Shown here one piece after another: positions 10,395 through 17,562 of a stretch of 64,000 nucleotides of DNA. The stretch is from Shewanella vesiculosa. Its GTDB lineage: Bacteria > Pseudomonadota > Gammaproteobacteria > Enterobacterales > Shewanellaceae. The position numbers were made by a program, and so were the translations under genes. Where the stretch lies: positions 558,001 to 622,000 of the forward strand of contig NZ_CP073588.1 of the NCBI RefSeq assembly GCF_021560015.1, written 5' to 3'. Each line of letters starts with the position of its first letter. Within the stretch, counting starts at the first letter, position 1. The notes beneath the pieces were generated by a model, which was not told the origin of the DNA, ran no database searches, and saw only the letters and a list, made by a program, of their open reading frames with translations.

Positions 10395-10423
10395 TTCACA
10401 AGCGTGTTGGTACTCGGTATAGT
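10395..10423 (+). promoter_or_regulatory. Sigma-70 promoter of the ybgC-tol-pal operon
   Basis: TTCACA (10395-10400), a 17-base spacer and TATAGT (10418-10423) lie about 40 bases before the ybgC ATG. Confidence 0.6.
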
Positions 10424-10461
10424 AAGCCAACTTTTACAACCTAAAAATTGATGTTCAAATT

Positions 10462-10860
10462 ATGTTTGTTTGGCCCATTTCTGTCTATTACGAAGATACC
10501 GATGCTGGTGGTGTTGTGTACCATTCGAATTACCTAAAATTTTTCGAACGAGCTCGTACTCAATGGTTAAAAGCGATGGGTGTTAGTCAAGCGGAACTGT
10601 TGACTGAAGACATTGCTTTTGTCGTTAAACATGCTGCATTAGATTTTTGTAAAGCAGCGAAGTTTGAACAGGATTTAGTCGTTGAATCCAAGGTTATAGA
10701 ATTAAAAAAAGTGTCGTTGGTGTTTCACCAGCGCCTAGTTGATCATCAGGGTGATTGCTATTGTGAAGCGACAGTGGTTGTCGCGTGTATATCTTTATCA
10801 CGTATGCGTCCCCGCGCTATTCCCCTAAATATTGTTCAGGAGTTTGACAGTGCACGCTGA
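10462..10860 (+). CDS. ybgC: Tol-Pal-associated acyl-CoA thioesterase YbgC
   Basis: A 132-residue hot-dog fold thioesterase that hydrolyses acyl-CoA and is linked to phospholipid metabolism at the Tol-Pal complex. The N-terminal [25 protein letters not shown] segment is the 4-hydroxybenzoyl-CoA thioesterase signature, with the catalytic Asp and the following HSNY. Length agrees with E. coli YbgC (134). It is the first gene of the tol-pal operon, and its last 11 bases overlap the start of tolQ, which suggests translational coupling. Confidence 0.93.
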   Translation: MFVWPISVYYEDTDAGGVVYHSNYLKFFERARTQWLKAMGVSQAELLTEDIAFVVKHAALDFCKAAKFEQDLVVESKVIELKKVSLVFHQRLVDHQGDCYCEATVVVACISLSRMRPRAIPLNIVQEFDSAR

Positions 10861-11539
10861 AATTTCATTTATTGGTTTGTTTTTAGAAGCCAGTGTGTTG
10901 GTAAAGTTAGTTATGCTGACCTTGTTGGCATTATCGATTGCCTCATGGGCTGTGATCCTTCAACGCAACAAATTATTAAGCTCAGCAAGAGTCAAGTCAT
11001 TACGTTTTGAAGATACTTTCTGGTCTGGAGTGGACTTAAATCGACTTTATAAAGAACTGATAGCCAGAGGAAGTGCGATTTCTGGCTTAGAATCGATGTT
11101 TGTTGCTGGTTTTAAAGAATATACCCGTTTGAGTAAAGTAAACAGTAAAGCACCTGAAGCGGTTATGGATGGCACCTCTCGAGCAATGCGAGTGAGTTTG
11201 TCACGTGAAATGGAAAAACTTGAAAACCATTTACCGTTATTGGCAACCATTGGTTCAACGAGCCCATACATTGGTTTGTTCGGAACTGTTTGGGGGATTA
11301 TGAATTCCTTTATTGCGCTAGGTGCGGTAGAAAACGCAACCCTTGCAATGGTTGCTCCAGGTATTGCAGAGGCATTGATTGCCACGGCAATGGGTCTGTT
11401 TGCAGCTATCCCTGCTGTTATTGGTTATAACCGTTTTACAACGCAAGTTGATAAAATTGAAATGACTTATGCTAACTTTATGGAAGAATTCTCCAACATA
11501 TTGCAACGTCAAGCATATAGCGAGAAGGAAGCTGTTTAA
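10850..11539 (+). CDS. tolQ: Tol-Pal system protein TolQ
   Basis: TolQ is the inner-membrane proton-channel subunit that energises TolA with TolR during outer-membrane constriction. I choose the GTG at 10850 (229 residues, as in E. coli TolQ at 230) because AGGAG lies 7 bases upstream and the family N-terminus starts here; the open frame extends to 10832 without support. Three membrane helices are visible at residues about 10-35, 130-155 and 165-190. [13 protein letters not shown] and the [28 protein letters not shown] segment are typical of the ExbB/TolQ family. The stop overlaps the tolR start by one base. Confidence 0.95.
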   Translation: MHAEISFIGLFLEASVLVKLVMLTLLALSIASWAVILQRNKLLSSARVKSLRFEDTFWSGVDLNRLYKELIARGSAISGLESMFVAGFKEYTRLSKVNSKAPEAVMDGTSRAMRVSLSREMEKLENHLPLLATIGSTSPYIGLFGTVWGIMNSFIALGAVENATLAMVAPGIAEALIATAMGLFAAIPAVIGYNRFTTQVDKIEMTYANFMEEFSNILQRQAYSEKEAV

Positions 11540-11967
11540 TGTATCAGCGTAAACGTCGTCGCCCAGTTGCAGAAATCAATGTTGTGCCTTACATCGACGT
11601 TATGTTGGTGTTGTTGATTATTTTTATGGTGACAGCGCCTATTGTATCCCAAGGGGTCAAAGTAGAATTACCGCAAGGTAATGCGGAATCTTTACCACCG
11701 GACAGTAAGCCTCCTATCGTTGCTTCAATTGACGCTGATGGGCAATATTTTTTGAATACAGGTAGTAGCTCAAATTCTCAGGCAATGGACTTAGAGCAGG
11801 TATCAACTGAAGTTGGCGCGTTAATCCTACTTGAACCGTTAAGGCCTGTAGTCGTAAAGGCCGATCGTGCAATACCTTACGAAAGTGTTATTCAATTAAT
11901 GATTAGCTTGCAAGGCGCTGGTGTGCCAGCGGTAGGGTTAATGACCGATTCACCAAAGGAGAAATAG
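11539..11967 (+). CDS. tolR: Tol-Pal system protein TolR
   Basis: TolR pairs with TolQ to form the proton-driven motor. The 142-residue product is short at the N-terminus (RKRRRPVAEINVVPYIDVMLVLLIIFMV), containing the single membrane helix with the essential Asp of the PYIDVMLVLLIIFM motif. The remainder is the periplasmic domain, ending with the AGVPAVGLMT segment. Length equals E. coli TolR. It shares one base with the tolQ stop codon and is followed with no gap by tolA, so all three are probably translated in a coupled way. Confidence 0.95.
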   Translation: MYQRKRRRPVAEINVVPYIDVMLVLLIIFMVTAPIVSQGVKVELPQGNAESLPPDSKPPIVASIDADGQYFLNTGSSSNSQAMDLEQVSTEVGALILLEPLRPVVVKADRAIPYESVIQLMISLQGAGVPAVGLMTDSPKEK

Positions 11968-12930
11968 GTGGCTGGCAAATCAGATTTAACTGTACCGATG
12001 TCTATTTCTGCTGGTATTCACATTGGGTTTATCATCATCTTGGCTTTAGGCATTAGTTTTGACGATAAGCCGAAGGTCATGCAAACGGCTGCTGCAAATG
12101 CGCCAGCTTTGAAAGCGATCGTGATTGATCAACAGAAAGTGAATGATAGAGTTGAGCAATTAAAGAAGCAAAAACAAGATGTGGCTCAGCAAGAAAAGGC
12201 TCGTCAAGCAGAATTAGAACGTAAAGCATTAGAAGCCCGTCGCGAGCGTGAACGCGAGCAGGAAAAAATTAAAACCTTAGAGATCCAGCGTAAACAAAAA
12301 GAGCAGGAAACTCAAAAGGCCAATGATGCTGCTAAAGCTGCTCAAGCAAAGCAGGTACTAGAAAAAGAGCGCGCAGATAAAGCTGAAGTGGTTCGCAAAC
12401 AGAAAGAACAGGAACAAAAAGCTGCAGAAGATGCTGCTAAGAAAGCAGCTGAAAAGCGTAAGCAAGAAGAGGCTGCAGCGAAAAAAGCTCAAGAAGAACG
12501 TCAACGTGCTGAAGATGAACGTAAACGGAAGGAAGATGCTGAGCGTAAACGTAAAGCTGAAGCTGATAATAAAGCGCGTCAAGAGCGTGAAATGGCTGAA
12601 GCTATGGCTGCAGAGCAAGACTCACTTTCTAAAACGCGCAATAAGCAGGTCTTGTCAGAGGTTGATAAATATAAGGCCATGATTATTGCCACTATTCAAC
12701 GAAATCTAGTGGTTGATGAGTCAATGCGTGGTAAAAGCTGTCGGGTATTTATTCGTTTAGCTGCAGATGGTTTTGTAACAACAAGCCAAACGTTAGACGG
12801 TGATCAGGTTGTTTGTCGAGCCGCGAAAGCCTCAATAAATAAAGCAGGGCGGTTACCTGTGTCACCTGAACCGGCTGTTTATCAGCAATTAAAAGAAATT
12901 AATTTAACCGTTTCACCGGAATTTAATTAA
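11968..12930 (+). CDS. tolA: Tol-Pal system protein TolA
   Basis: TolA spans the periplasm and links the TolQR motor to Pal and TolB at the outer membrane. The 320-residue product starts with GTG directly after the tolR stop. A membrane helix lies at residues about 14-32. Residues about 55-225 are a long Ala/Lys/Glu/Gln-rich helical rod with many short repeats. The C-terminal domain (about 230-320) has two Cys (GKSCRVFIRL and DQVVCRAAK), as in the TolA domain III. The biased composition of the rod produces long antisense open frames that are not genes. Confidence 0.93.
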   Translation: MAGKSDLTVPMSISAGIHIGFIIILALGISFDDKPKVMQTAAANAPALKAIVIDQQKVNDRVEQLKKQKQDVAQQEKARQAELERKALEARREREREQEKIKTLEIQRKQKEQETQKANDAAKAAQAKQVLEKERADKAEVVRKQKEQEQKAAEDAAKKAAEKRKQEEAAAKKAQEERQRAEDERKRKEDAERKRKAEADNKARQEREMAEAMAAEQDSLSKTRNKQVLSEVDKYKAMIIATIQRNLVVDESMRGKSCRVFIRLAADGFVTTSQTLDGDQVVCRAAKASINKAGRLPVSPEPAVYQQLKEINLTVSPEFN

Positions 12931-12973
12931 TATTAATCGTATTTAATGATGGAATTGAGTTAAAAGGAGTCGC

Positions 12974-14302
12974 ATGAAAAATTTGGCTAAATGGCTAACG
13001 CTGGTATTGATAGTGTTAACTACACCCGCTCGCGCAGCGTTAGATATTGTGATTACAGAAGGGGTTGATGCAGCAAGACCTATCGCTGTGGTGCCTTTTG
13101 TATGGCAAGGGCAAGGTCCTGCTCCAGCATCTATTTCTGATGTTGTGGTATCTGATTTGGCTCGTAGCGGTACCTTTAAAACTCTCGATGTACGTGCATT
13201 ACCACAGTCATCTATTGCGTCAGTGAATGATTTTACTGCTCAGAATTGGACTAATGTTGAAGCTGAAGCACTTGTTGTTGGCTCGATTAAGCCCTATGGC
13301 GCCGATCAGTATTTAGTGAGTTTTGAACTCATTGATTTAGTTAAAGCACAGCTTCAAGCTGGCAAAGGACCTCAGAATAACAGTGAGTTATTGCTTGAAA
13401 GCCGTGAAACCGTTATCAGTGCAAACCAATTTAGACAATATGGTCACCGGATCAGTGATATTGTTTATGAAAAGCTGACAGGAATTCGTGGTGCATTTTT
13501 AACCCGTATTGCATATGTTGTGGTAAAACAAGGTCAAAAAGCACCTTACCATCTAATGATTGCTGACTATGATGGCTATAATGAGCAAATGTTATTGCGC
13601 TCACCTGAGCCATTGATGTCACCGACTTGGTCTCCTGATGGTCGTCGTTTAGCGTATGTGAGTTTTGAAAATAGAAAAGCCGAAATTTTTGTGCAAGACA
13701 TTTATAGTCAAACACGCACTTTAGTGAGTAGTTTTGATGGCATAAATGGTGCGCCAGCATTTTCACCAGATGGTAAAAAACTCGCTGTCACTTTGTCAAA
13801 AGACGGTCAACCAGATATTTATATAATTGATATAACAACTAAAGCTGCTCGACGTATCACAGACCATTACGCAATTGATACCGAGCCTTCTTGGTTCCCA
13901 GATGGTAAGTCTATTTTGTTTACGTCTGAACGAGGTGGCAAGCCACAGTTATATCGAGTAAATTTAGATACAAATAAAGTCTCGCGCATGACTTTTGAAG
14001 GAGAATGGAACCTCGGTGGTTCAATTACCCCAGACGGTCGTAGTATGATTTTTGTAAACCGTACTAACGGTAAGTACCATATTGCTAGAATGGATCTTGC
14101 AACACGTTTTATGCAGGTGCTTTCATCAACTCAACTTGATGAATCGCCAAGTGTTGCCCCTAATGGCACTATGGTTATCTACGGTACAACCCATCAAGGT
14201 AAGCAAGTATTAGCTGCTGTTTCTATGGATGGCAGATTTAAAGCAAGATTGCCTGTCGGCCAAGGCGAGGTGAAATCACCAGCATGGTCTCCGTTTCTCT
14301 AA
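12974..14302 (+). CDS. tolB: Tol-Pal system translocation protein TolB
   Basis: TolB is a periplasmic protein that binds Pal and is released by TolA. The 442-residue product has a signal peptide (residues 1-21, ending ARA), an alpha/beta N-terminal domain (about 22-165) and a six-bladed beta-propeller with repeated [26 protein letters not shown] and PDGRSMIF blade motifs. Length is close to E. coli TolB (430). AAGGAG stands before the ATG. It is fourth in the operon after tolA. Confidence 0.95.
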   Translation: MKNLAKWLTLVLIVLTTPARAALDIVITEGVDAARPIAVVPFVWQGQGPAPASISDVVVSDLARSGTFKTLDVRALPQSSIASVNDFTAQNWTNVEAEALVVGSIKPYGADQYLVSFELIDLVKAQLQAGKGPQNNSELLLESRETVISANQFRQYGHRISDIVYEKLTGIRGAFLTRIAYVVVKQGQKAPYHLMIADYDGYNEQMLLRSPEPLMSPTWSPDGRRLAYVSFENRKAEIFVQDIYSQTRTLVSSFDGINGAPAFSPDGKKLAVTLSKDGQPDIYIIDITTKAARRITDHYAIDTEPSWFPDGKSILFTSERGGKPQLYRVNLDTNKVSRMTFEGEWNLGGSITPDGRSMIFVNRTNGKYHIARMDLATRFMQVLSSTQLDESPSVAPNGTMVIYGTTHQGKQVLAAVSMDGRFKARLPVGQGEVKSPAWSPFL

Positions 14303-14325
14303 ATAGATATTGATAAGGATTTAAA

Positions 14326-14862
14326 ATGGATCTGAATAAGTTGTTTAAAGCTATGTTGGTTGCAGTTCCGCTTATGGCACTGAGTGCCTGTAGCTCAACT
14401 TCAGACTCTGAAACTGACGCTAACGGTTCTATGAGTGGTACAGGTAGTGAATATGGTGTTGGTGGTATTGAAACAGGTGGTGTCGCTCCTGTGTTAAGCC
14501 CAACAGAGCAGCAACGTTTAAAAGAACAGGAATTACGTCGTCAAAATATCATTTATTTTGATTTTGACCGTAGTGAAGTTCAAAGCGAAAATGCTGAAAT
14601 ACTTCAAGCTCATGGTAACTATTTAGTTGAGCATCCAAATGTTCGCGTATTGATTGAAGGTCATGCTGACGAACGTGGTACTCCTGAATACAACATTGCA
14701 CTAGGTGAGCGTCGTGCTAAAGCGATTGCTAAGTATTTACAAGGTATGGGCGTTCAGGCTGGCCAAATGAGCATAGTCAGTTATGGCGAAGAAAAGCCAT
14801 TGGATTTTTCTCGTAACGATACTGGTTTTGCTAAAAACCGTCGTGGTGTGTTAGTTTACTAA
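14326..14862 (+). CDS. pal: Peptidoglycan-associated lipoprotein Pal
   Basis: Pal anchors the outer membrane to peptidoglycan and is the outer-membrane end of the Tol system. The 178-residue product has a lipoprotein signal with the lipobox LSAC (Cys near residue 22). A Ser/Gly-rich linker follows, then the OmpA-like domain with IYFDFDRSEV, the peptidoglycan-binding EGHADERGTPEYNIALGERRA motif and the C-terminal SYGEEKPLD segment. Length agrees with E. coli Pal (173). A hairpin after the stop may reduce readthrough into cpoB. Confidence 0.96.
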   Translation: MDLNKLFKAMLVAVPLMALSACSSTSDSETDANGSMSGTGSEYGVGGIETGGVAPVLSPTEQQRLKEQELRRQNIIYFDFDRSEVQSENAEILQAHGNYLVEHPNVRVLIEGHADERGTPEYNIALGERRAKAIAKYLQGMGVQAGQMSIVSYGEEKPLDFSRNDTGFAKNRRGVLVY

Positions 14863-14873
14863 GTAAGAAGTAC

Positions 14874-14904
14874 AAGGCCAACCTTTATCGGTTGGCCTTT
14901 TTTT
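14874..14904 (+). terminator. Terminator or attenuator between pal and cpoB
   Basis: A perfect 10-bp stem AAGGCCAACC/GGTTGGCCTT with a 6-base loop and a T run. It lies 12 bases before the cpoB ATG, so it probably partly stops transcription and lowers cpoB expression relative to pal. Confidence 0.85.
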
Positions 14905-14916
14905 AGGGAGATAAAA

Positions 14917-15654
14917 ATGAAACAAGCCATATTAGTTGCGGCAATGTTTTTCACAACGGCTTCAGCTTTTGCTGCTCCAGCCCCTGTTGAAGATGTTGCA
15001 GGTGGTTCTAATAATGACAGAGTGTCAAGATTAGAACGCATCATTAAAGCAAAGCAGCAAGGCGAGTTTGATATGCAGCGTCGTATGGACTCGTTGCAAA
15101 ATGAAGTGTTAGAGTTAAGAGGTATTACTGAGCAACAAAATTATCAAATGAATCAGATATTGCAGCGTCAACGACAGCTGTATGAAGAAATTGCTAATCT
15201 TACTGCTAAGTCATCAACTCCAGCAGTGCCAGCTCAAGCTGACGCGACAACAGTGGCGGCTGCCAGTTCAACGTTGGATGAAACCGGAAGCTATGAGGCA
15301 GCAGTGAATTTAGTCCTCAAAGAACGTAAATACGATGAAGCAATTCCTGCTTTTCGTACCTTCATATCAACATACCCTGAATCTAATTATGCCGCTAATG
15401 CAAACTATTGGTTAGGCCAGTTATTGTATAATAAAAGTGAATACAATGACGCGAAACAAGCTTTTAGTACCGTTGTCAGTAAGTTTGCTGATTCAAATAA
15501 GCGTGCTGACAGTTTAGTTAAACTGGGCATGATTGCCGAAAAAGAAAATGATTCAGCCGGCGCCAGATCGCTTTATAATAAAGTATTAAAAGAGTATGCA
15601 GATAGTGCATCTGCACGCCTTGCACAGCAGCAATTATCGGCATTGAAAGGCTAA
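14917..15654 (+). CDS. cpoB: Cell division coordinator CpoB (YbgF)
   Basis: CpoB links the Tol machine with PBP1B during septal peptidoglycan synthesis. The 245-residue product has a signal peptide (1-19, ending AFA), an N-terminal coiled coil for trimerisation (about 30-90, rich in Gln, Leu and Arg), an Ala/Thr linker, and a C-terminal TPR domain (about 125-245) with YPESNYAANANYWLGQLLYNKSEY. Length is near E. coli CpoB (263). It is the last gene of the tol-pal operon, as in other gammaproteobacteria. Confidence 0.93.
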   Translation: MKQAILVAAMFFTTASAFAAPAPVEDVAGGSNNDRVSRLERIIKAKQQGEFDMQRRMDSLQNEVLELRGITEQQNYQMNQILQRQRQLYEEIANLTAKSSTPAVPAQADATTVAAASSTLDETGSYEAAVNLVLKERKYDEAIPAFRTFISTYPESNYAANANYWLGQLLYNKSEYNDAKQAFSTVVSKFADSNKRADSLVKLGMIAEKENDSAGARSLYNKVLKEYADSASARLAQQQLSALKG

Positions 15655-15661
15655 TCAAGAC

Positions 15662-15687
15662 AAAAAACAGCCTCTTAGTCTGTTTTT
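15662..15687 (+). terminator. Terminator-like hairpin after cpoB
   Basis: AAAAACAG/CTGTTTTT stem of 8 bp with a 9-base loop. It is A/T heavy and therefore weak, but it lies directly after the tol-pal operon. Confidence 0.6.
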
Positions 15688-15719
15688 CATGCAAACAACA
15701 AGAAATTATAAATTTGCGC

Positions 15720-15747
15720 TTGCATGAGAAATTGAAAAAGGTATTAT
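15720..15747 (+). promoter_or_regulatory. Promoter of the tRNA-Lys array
   Basis: TTGCAT (15720-15725), a 16-base spacer and TATTAT (15742-15747), followed by a GC-rich discriminator (GGCGCCC). A GC-rich discriminator is the mark of stable-RNA promoters under stringent control. The expected start is about 15754. Confidence 0.75.
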
Positions 15748-15752
15748 AGGCG

Positions 15753-15780
15753 CCCTCAGAACGGCATAGCCTTCTGGGGG
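15753..15780 (+). other. Leader hairpin of the tRNA-Lys transcript
   Basis: CCCTCAGAA (15753-15761) pairs fully with TTCTGGGGG (15772-15780), with one G:U pair. It sits at the expected 5' end of the array transcript and may protect it or guide processing. Confidence 0.5.
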
Positions 15781-15843
15781 TGTTAAGAGCTATAACTTAT
15801 TCTATCGTTACTGTCTAAGTTAGTGTTTCTTAGTTACCAAGAT

Positions 15844-15920
15844 GGGTCGTTAGCTTAGTTGGTCTTGAAACCGAGACAGTGGGCTTTTTCCCAGTAAGAA
15901 TAGATATTCTTGCAAAACCA
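15844..15920 (+). pseudogene. tRNA-Lys-like element, copy 1
   Basis: Begins GGGTCGTTAGCTTAGTTGGT like the real tRNA-Lys. It then keeps a GTCT/AGAC arm in place of the D stem, a TGGG/CCCA arm whose loop holds UUU, an AAGAA/TTCTT arm and a 3' ACCA. The 3' acceptor half (ACGACCC) is missing, so a closed cloverleaf cannot form. Confidence 0.7.
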
Positions 15921-15924
15921 AGAT

Positions 15925-16000
15925 GGGTCGTTAGCTCAGTTGGTAGAGCAGTTGGCTTTTAACCAATTGGTCGAAGGTTCGAATCCTTCACGACCCACCA
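15925..16000 (+). tRNA. tRNA-Lys (anticodon UUU), copy 1
   Basis: Complete cloverleaf of 76 bases with encoded CCA: acceptor GGGTCGT/ACGACCC, D arm GCTC/GAGC, anticodon arm with loop CTTTTAA, and T arm GAAGG/CCTTC with loop TTCGAAT. All six copies in the array are identical. Confidence 0.98.
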
Positions 16001-16043
16001 CTTTTTAAATCGTGGCTAAACAATTTAAATGTTACACCAAGAT

Positions 16044-16121
16044 GGGTCGTTAGCTTAGTTGGTCTTGAAACAGAGACAGTGGGCTTTTTCCCCAGTAAGA
16101 ATAGATATTCTTGCAAAACCA
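16044..16121 (+). pseudogene. tRNA-Lys-like element, copy 2
   Basis: Same element as copy 1 with one extra C in the anticodon-like arm. This gives a 7-base loop CTTTTTC on a TGGG/CCCA stem, i.e. a UUU anticodon position. Confidence 0.7.
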
Positions 16122-16125
16122 AGAT

Positions 16126-16201
16126 GGGTCGTTAGCTCAGTTGGTAGAGCAGTTGGCTTTTAACCAATTGGTCGAAGGTTCGAATCCTTCACGACCCACC
16201 A
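16126..16201 (+). tRNA. tRNA-Lys (anticodon UUU), copy 2
   Basis: Identical in all 76 bases to copy 1, including the encoded CCA. Confidence 0.98.
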
Positions 16202-16244
16202 CTTTTTAAATCGTGGCTAAACAATTTAAATGTTACACCAAGAT

Positions 16245-16321
16245 GGGTCGTTAGTTCAGTTGGTCTTGAAATAGAGACAGTGGGCTTTTTCCCAGTAAGA
16301 ATAGATGTTCTTGCAAAACCA
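16245..16321 (+). pseudogene. tRNA-Lys-like element, copy 3
   Basis: As copy 1, but GTTC replaces GCTT in the 5' arm and the last arm has a G:U pair (AAGAAT with GTTCTT), so the hairpin is kept. Confidence 0.7.
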
Positions 16322-16325
16322 AGAT

Positions 16326-16401
16326 GGGTCGTTAGCTCAGTTGGTAGAGCAGTTGGCTTTTAACCAATTGGTCGAAGGTTCGAATCCTTCACGACCCACC
16401 A
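16326..16401 (+). tRNA. tRNA-Lys (anticodon UUU), copy 3
   Basis: Identical in all 76 bases to copy 1, including the encoded CCA. Confidence 0.98.
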
Positions 16402-16444
16402 CTTTTTGAATCGTGGCTAAACAATTTAAATGTTACACCAAGAT

Positions 16445-16522
16445 GGGTCGTTAGTTCAGTTGGTCTTGAAACAGAGACAGTGGGCTTTTTCCCCAGTAAG
16501 AATAGATGTTCTTGCAAAACCA
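16445..16522 (+). pseudogene. tRNA-Lys-like element, copy 4
   Basis: As copy 3, with the four-C version of the anticodon-like arm (7-base loop). Confidence 0.7.
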
Positions 16523-16526
16523 AGAT

Positions 16527-16602
16527 GGGTCGTTAGCTCAGTTGGTAGAGCAGTTGGCTTTTAACCAATTGGTCGAAGGTTCGAATCCTTCACGACCCAC
16601 CA
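16527..16602 (+). tRNA. tRNA-Lys (anticodon UUU), copy 4
   Basis: Identical in all 76 bases to copy 1, including the encoded CCA. Confidence 0.98.
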
Positions 16603-16645
16603 CTTTTTGAATCGTGGCTAAACAATTTAAATGTTACACCAAGAT

Positions 16646-16723
16646 GGGTCGTTAGTTCAGTTGGTCTTGAAACAGAGACAGTGGGCTTTTTCCCCAGTAA
16701 GAATAGATGTTCTTGCAAAACCA
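16646..16723 (+). pseudogene. tRNA-Lys-like element, copy 5
   Basis: Same sequence as copy 4. Confidence 0.7.
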
Positions 16724-16727
16724 AGAT

Positions 16728-16803
16728 GGGTCGTTAGCTCAGTTGGTAGAGCAGTTGGCTTTTAACCAATTGGTCGAAGGTTCGAATCCTTCACGACCCA
16801 CCA
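16728..16803 (+). tRNA. tRNA-Lys (anticodon UUU), copy 5
   Basis: Identical in all 76 bases to copy 1, including the encoded CCA. Confidence 0.98.
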
Positions 16804-16846
16804 CTTTTTAAATCGTGGCTAAACAATTTAAATGTTACACCAAGAT

Positions 16847-16925
16847 GGGTCGTTAGTTCAGTTGGTCTTGAAACAGAGACAGTGGGCTTTTTCCCCAGTA
16901 AAGAATAGATGTTCTTGCAAAACCA
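16847..16925 (+). pseudogene. tRNA-Lys-like element, copy 6
   Basis: As copy 4 with one more A before the last arm. Confidence 0.7.
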
Positions 16926-16929
16926 AGAT

Positions 16930-17005
16930 GGGTCGTTAGCTCAGTTGGTAGAGCAGTTGGCTTTTAACCAATTGGTCGAAGGTTCGAATCCTTCACGACC
17001 CACCA
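16930..17005 (+). tRNA. tRNA-Lys (anticodon UUU), copy 6
   Basis: Identical in all 76 bases to copy 1, including the encoded CCA. Last intact copy of the array. Confidence 0.98.
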
Positions 17006-17101
17006 CTTTTTAGACCTCTCCGAGTTAAACTCCAAGATCATCAAAGATTAGTCAATTATTCAACGGCTAAATGATCAATGAATTTTTCGCCATTTAAATA
17101 T

Positions 17102-17156
17102 CAACAGTTGGCTGTCAACTCATTAGCCGAAGGTTCGAATTCTAGATGAACCACAA
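17102..17156 (+). pseudogene. Decayed tRNA 3' portion
   Basis: From CAACAGTTGGCT to GAACCACAA this segment aligns with the last two thirds of the tRNA-Lys. It keeps the GAAGGTTCGAAT T-arm core, but the 3' T stem and acceptor are altered, and GTC stands at the anticodon position. It appears to be a seventh, degenerating unit. Confidence 0.6.
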
Positions 17157-17562
17157 ATTTAGCATTATTCCCCAAGTTATTTTAAAATATCTCAAATCCC
17201 TCGCACTCTAAATCAAAAAATTATCGCCATTGAATTTGATCATAAATATTTTCTAGCTCATCGCTTCAAACCATTCACTGATGGGGGCCTACCATACAAT
17301 TATTCGATGCTCACGATTATTAAATACTTACTTTGTTTAAATTTATTGCGCAATGACCTACAATTTTAGGTCATTAATCTTTTAAATTACTGTCATGTAG
17401 AGTCATTAATTTAATATAGAAAAATGATTTAATCTTAAGTATTAGTTCAATTATAAGTATTTACTTGTCTACTTTTGTCTTATAGACCTATTGCTAATGT
17501 TAACTGTTTGTTGATTGGTTCATATTGCTGAAGATTAGAACAATATCAATAGGGAGATAATA
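17157..17562. other. Intergenic region upstream of the porin gene
   Basis: No gene or clear terminator is visible in this very AT-rich stretch. It holds one strong inverted repeat (17352-17375) and the porin promoter, which I cannot place with confidence. Confidence 0.4.
17352..17375. promoter_or_regulatory. Inverted repeat upstream of the porin gene
   Basis: AATGACCTA-N6-TAGGTCATT is a perfect 9-bp inverted repeat about 190 bases before the porin ATG. A related half-site (GTCATTAA) recurs at about 17403-17410. It may be an operator. Confidence 0.4.

Larger units (their letters stand above)
15844..17005 (+). repeat. Tandem array of tRNA-Lys and pseudo-tRNA-Lys units
   Basis: Six units of 200-202 bases. 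Each unit holds a tRNA-like pseudo-element of 77-79 bases, a 4-base link, a perfect tRNA-Lys of 76 bases, and a conserved linker of about 43 bases containing a CCAC/GTGG hairpin. Both the pseudo-element and the real tRNA are preceded by ACCAAGAT and begin GGGTCGTTAG. Copies differ at only a few positions, so the array has been homogenised or recently amplified. Confidence 0.93.

Noticed and set aside
12358..12682. Open frames antisense or out of frame within tolA
   Set aside because: They arise from the repetitive Ala/Lys/Glu codons of the TolA rod and have unnatural compositions.
15844..17005. Regular repeats that could be read as a CRISPR-like array
   Set aside because: The period is about 201 bases and each unit contains a full tRNA-Lys cloverleaf; spacers are conserved, and no cas genes exist.
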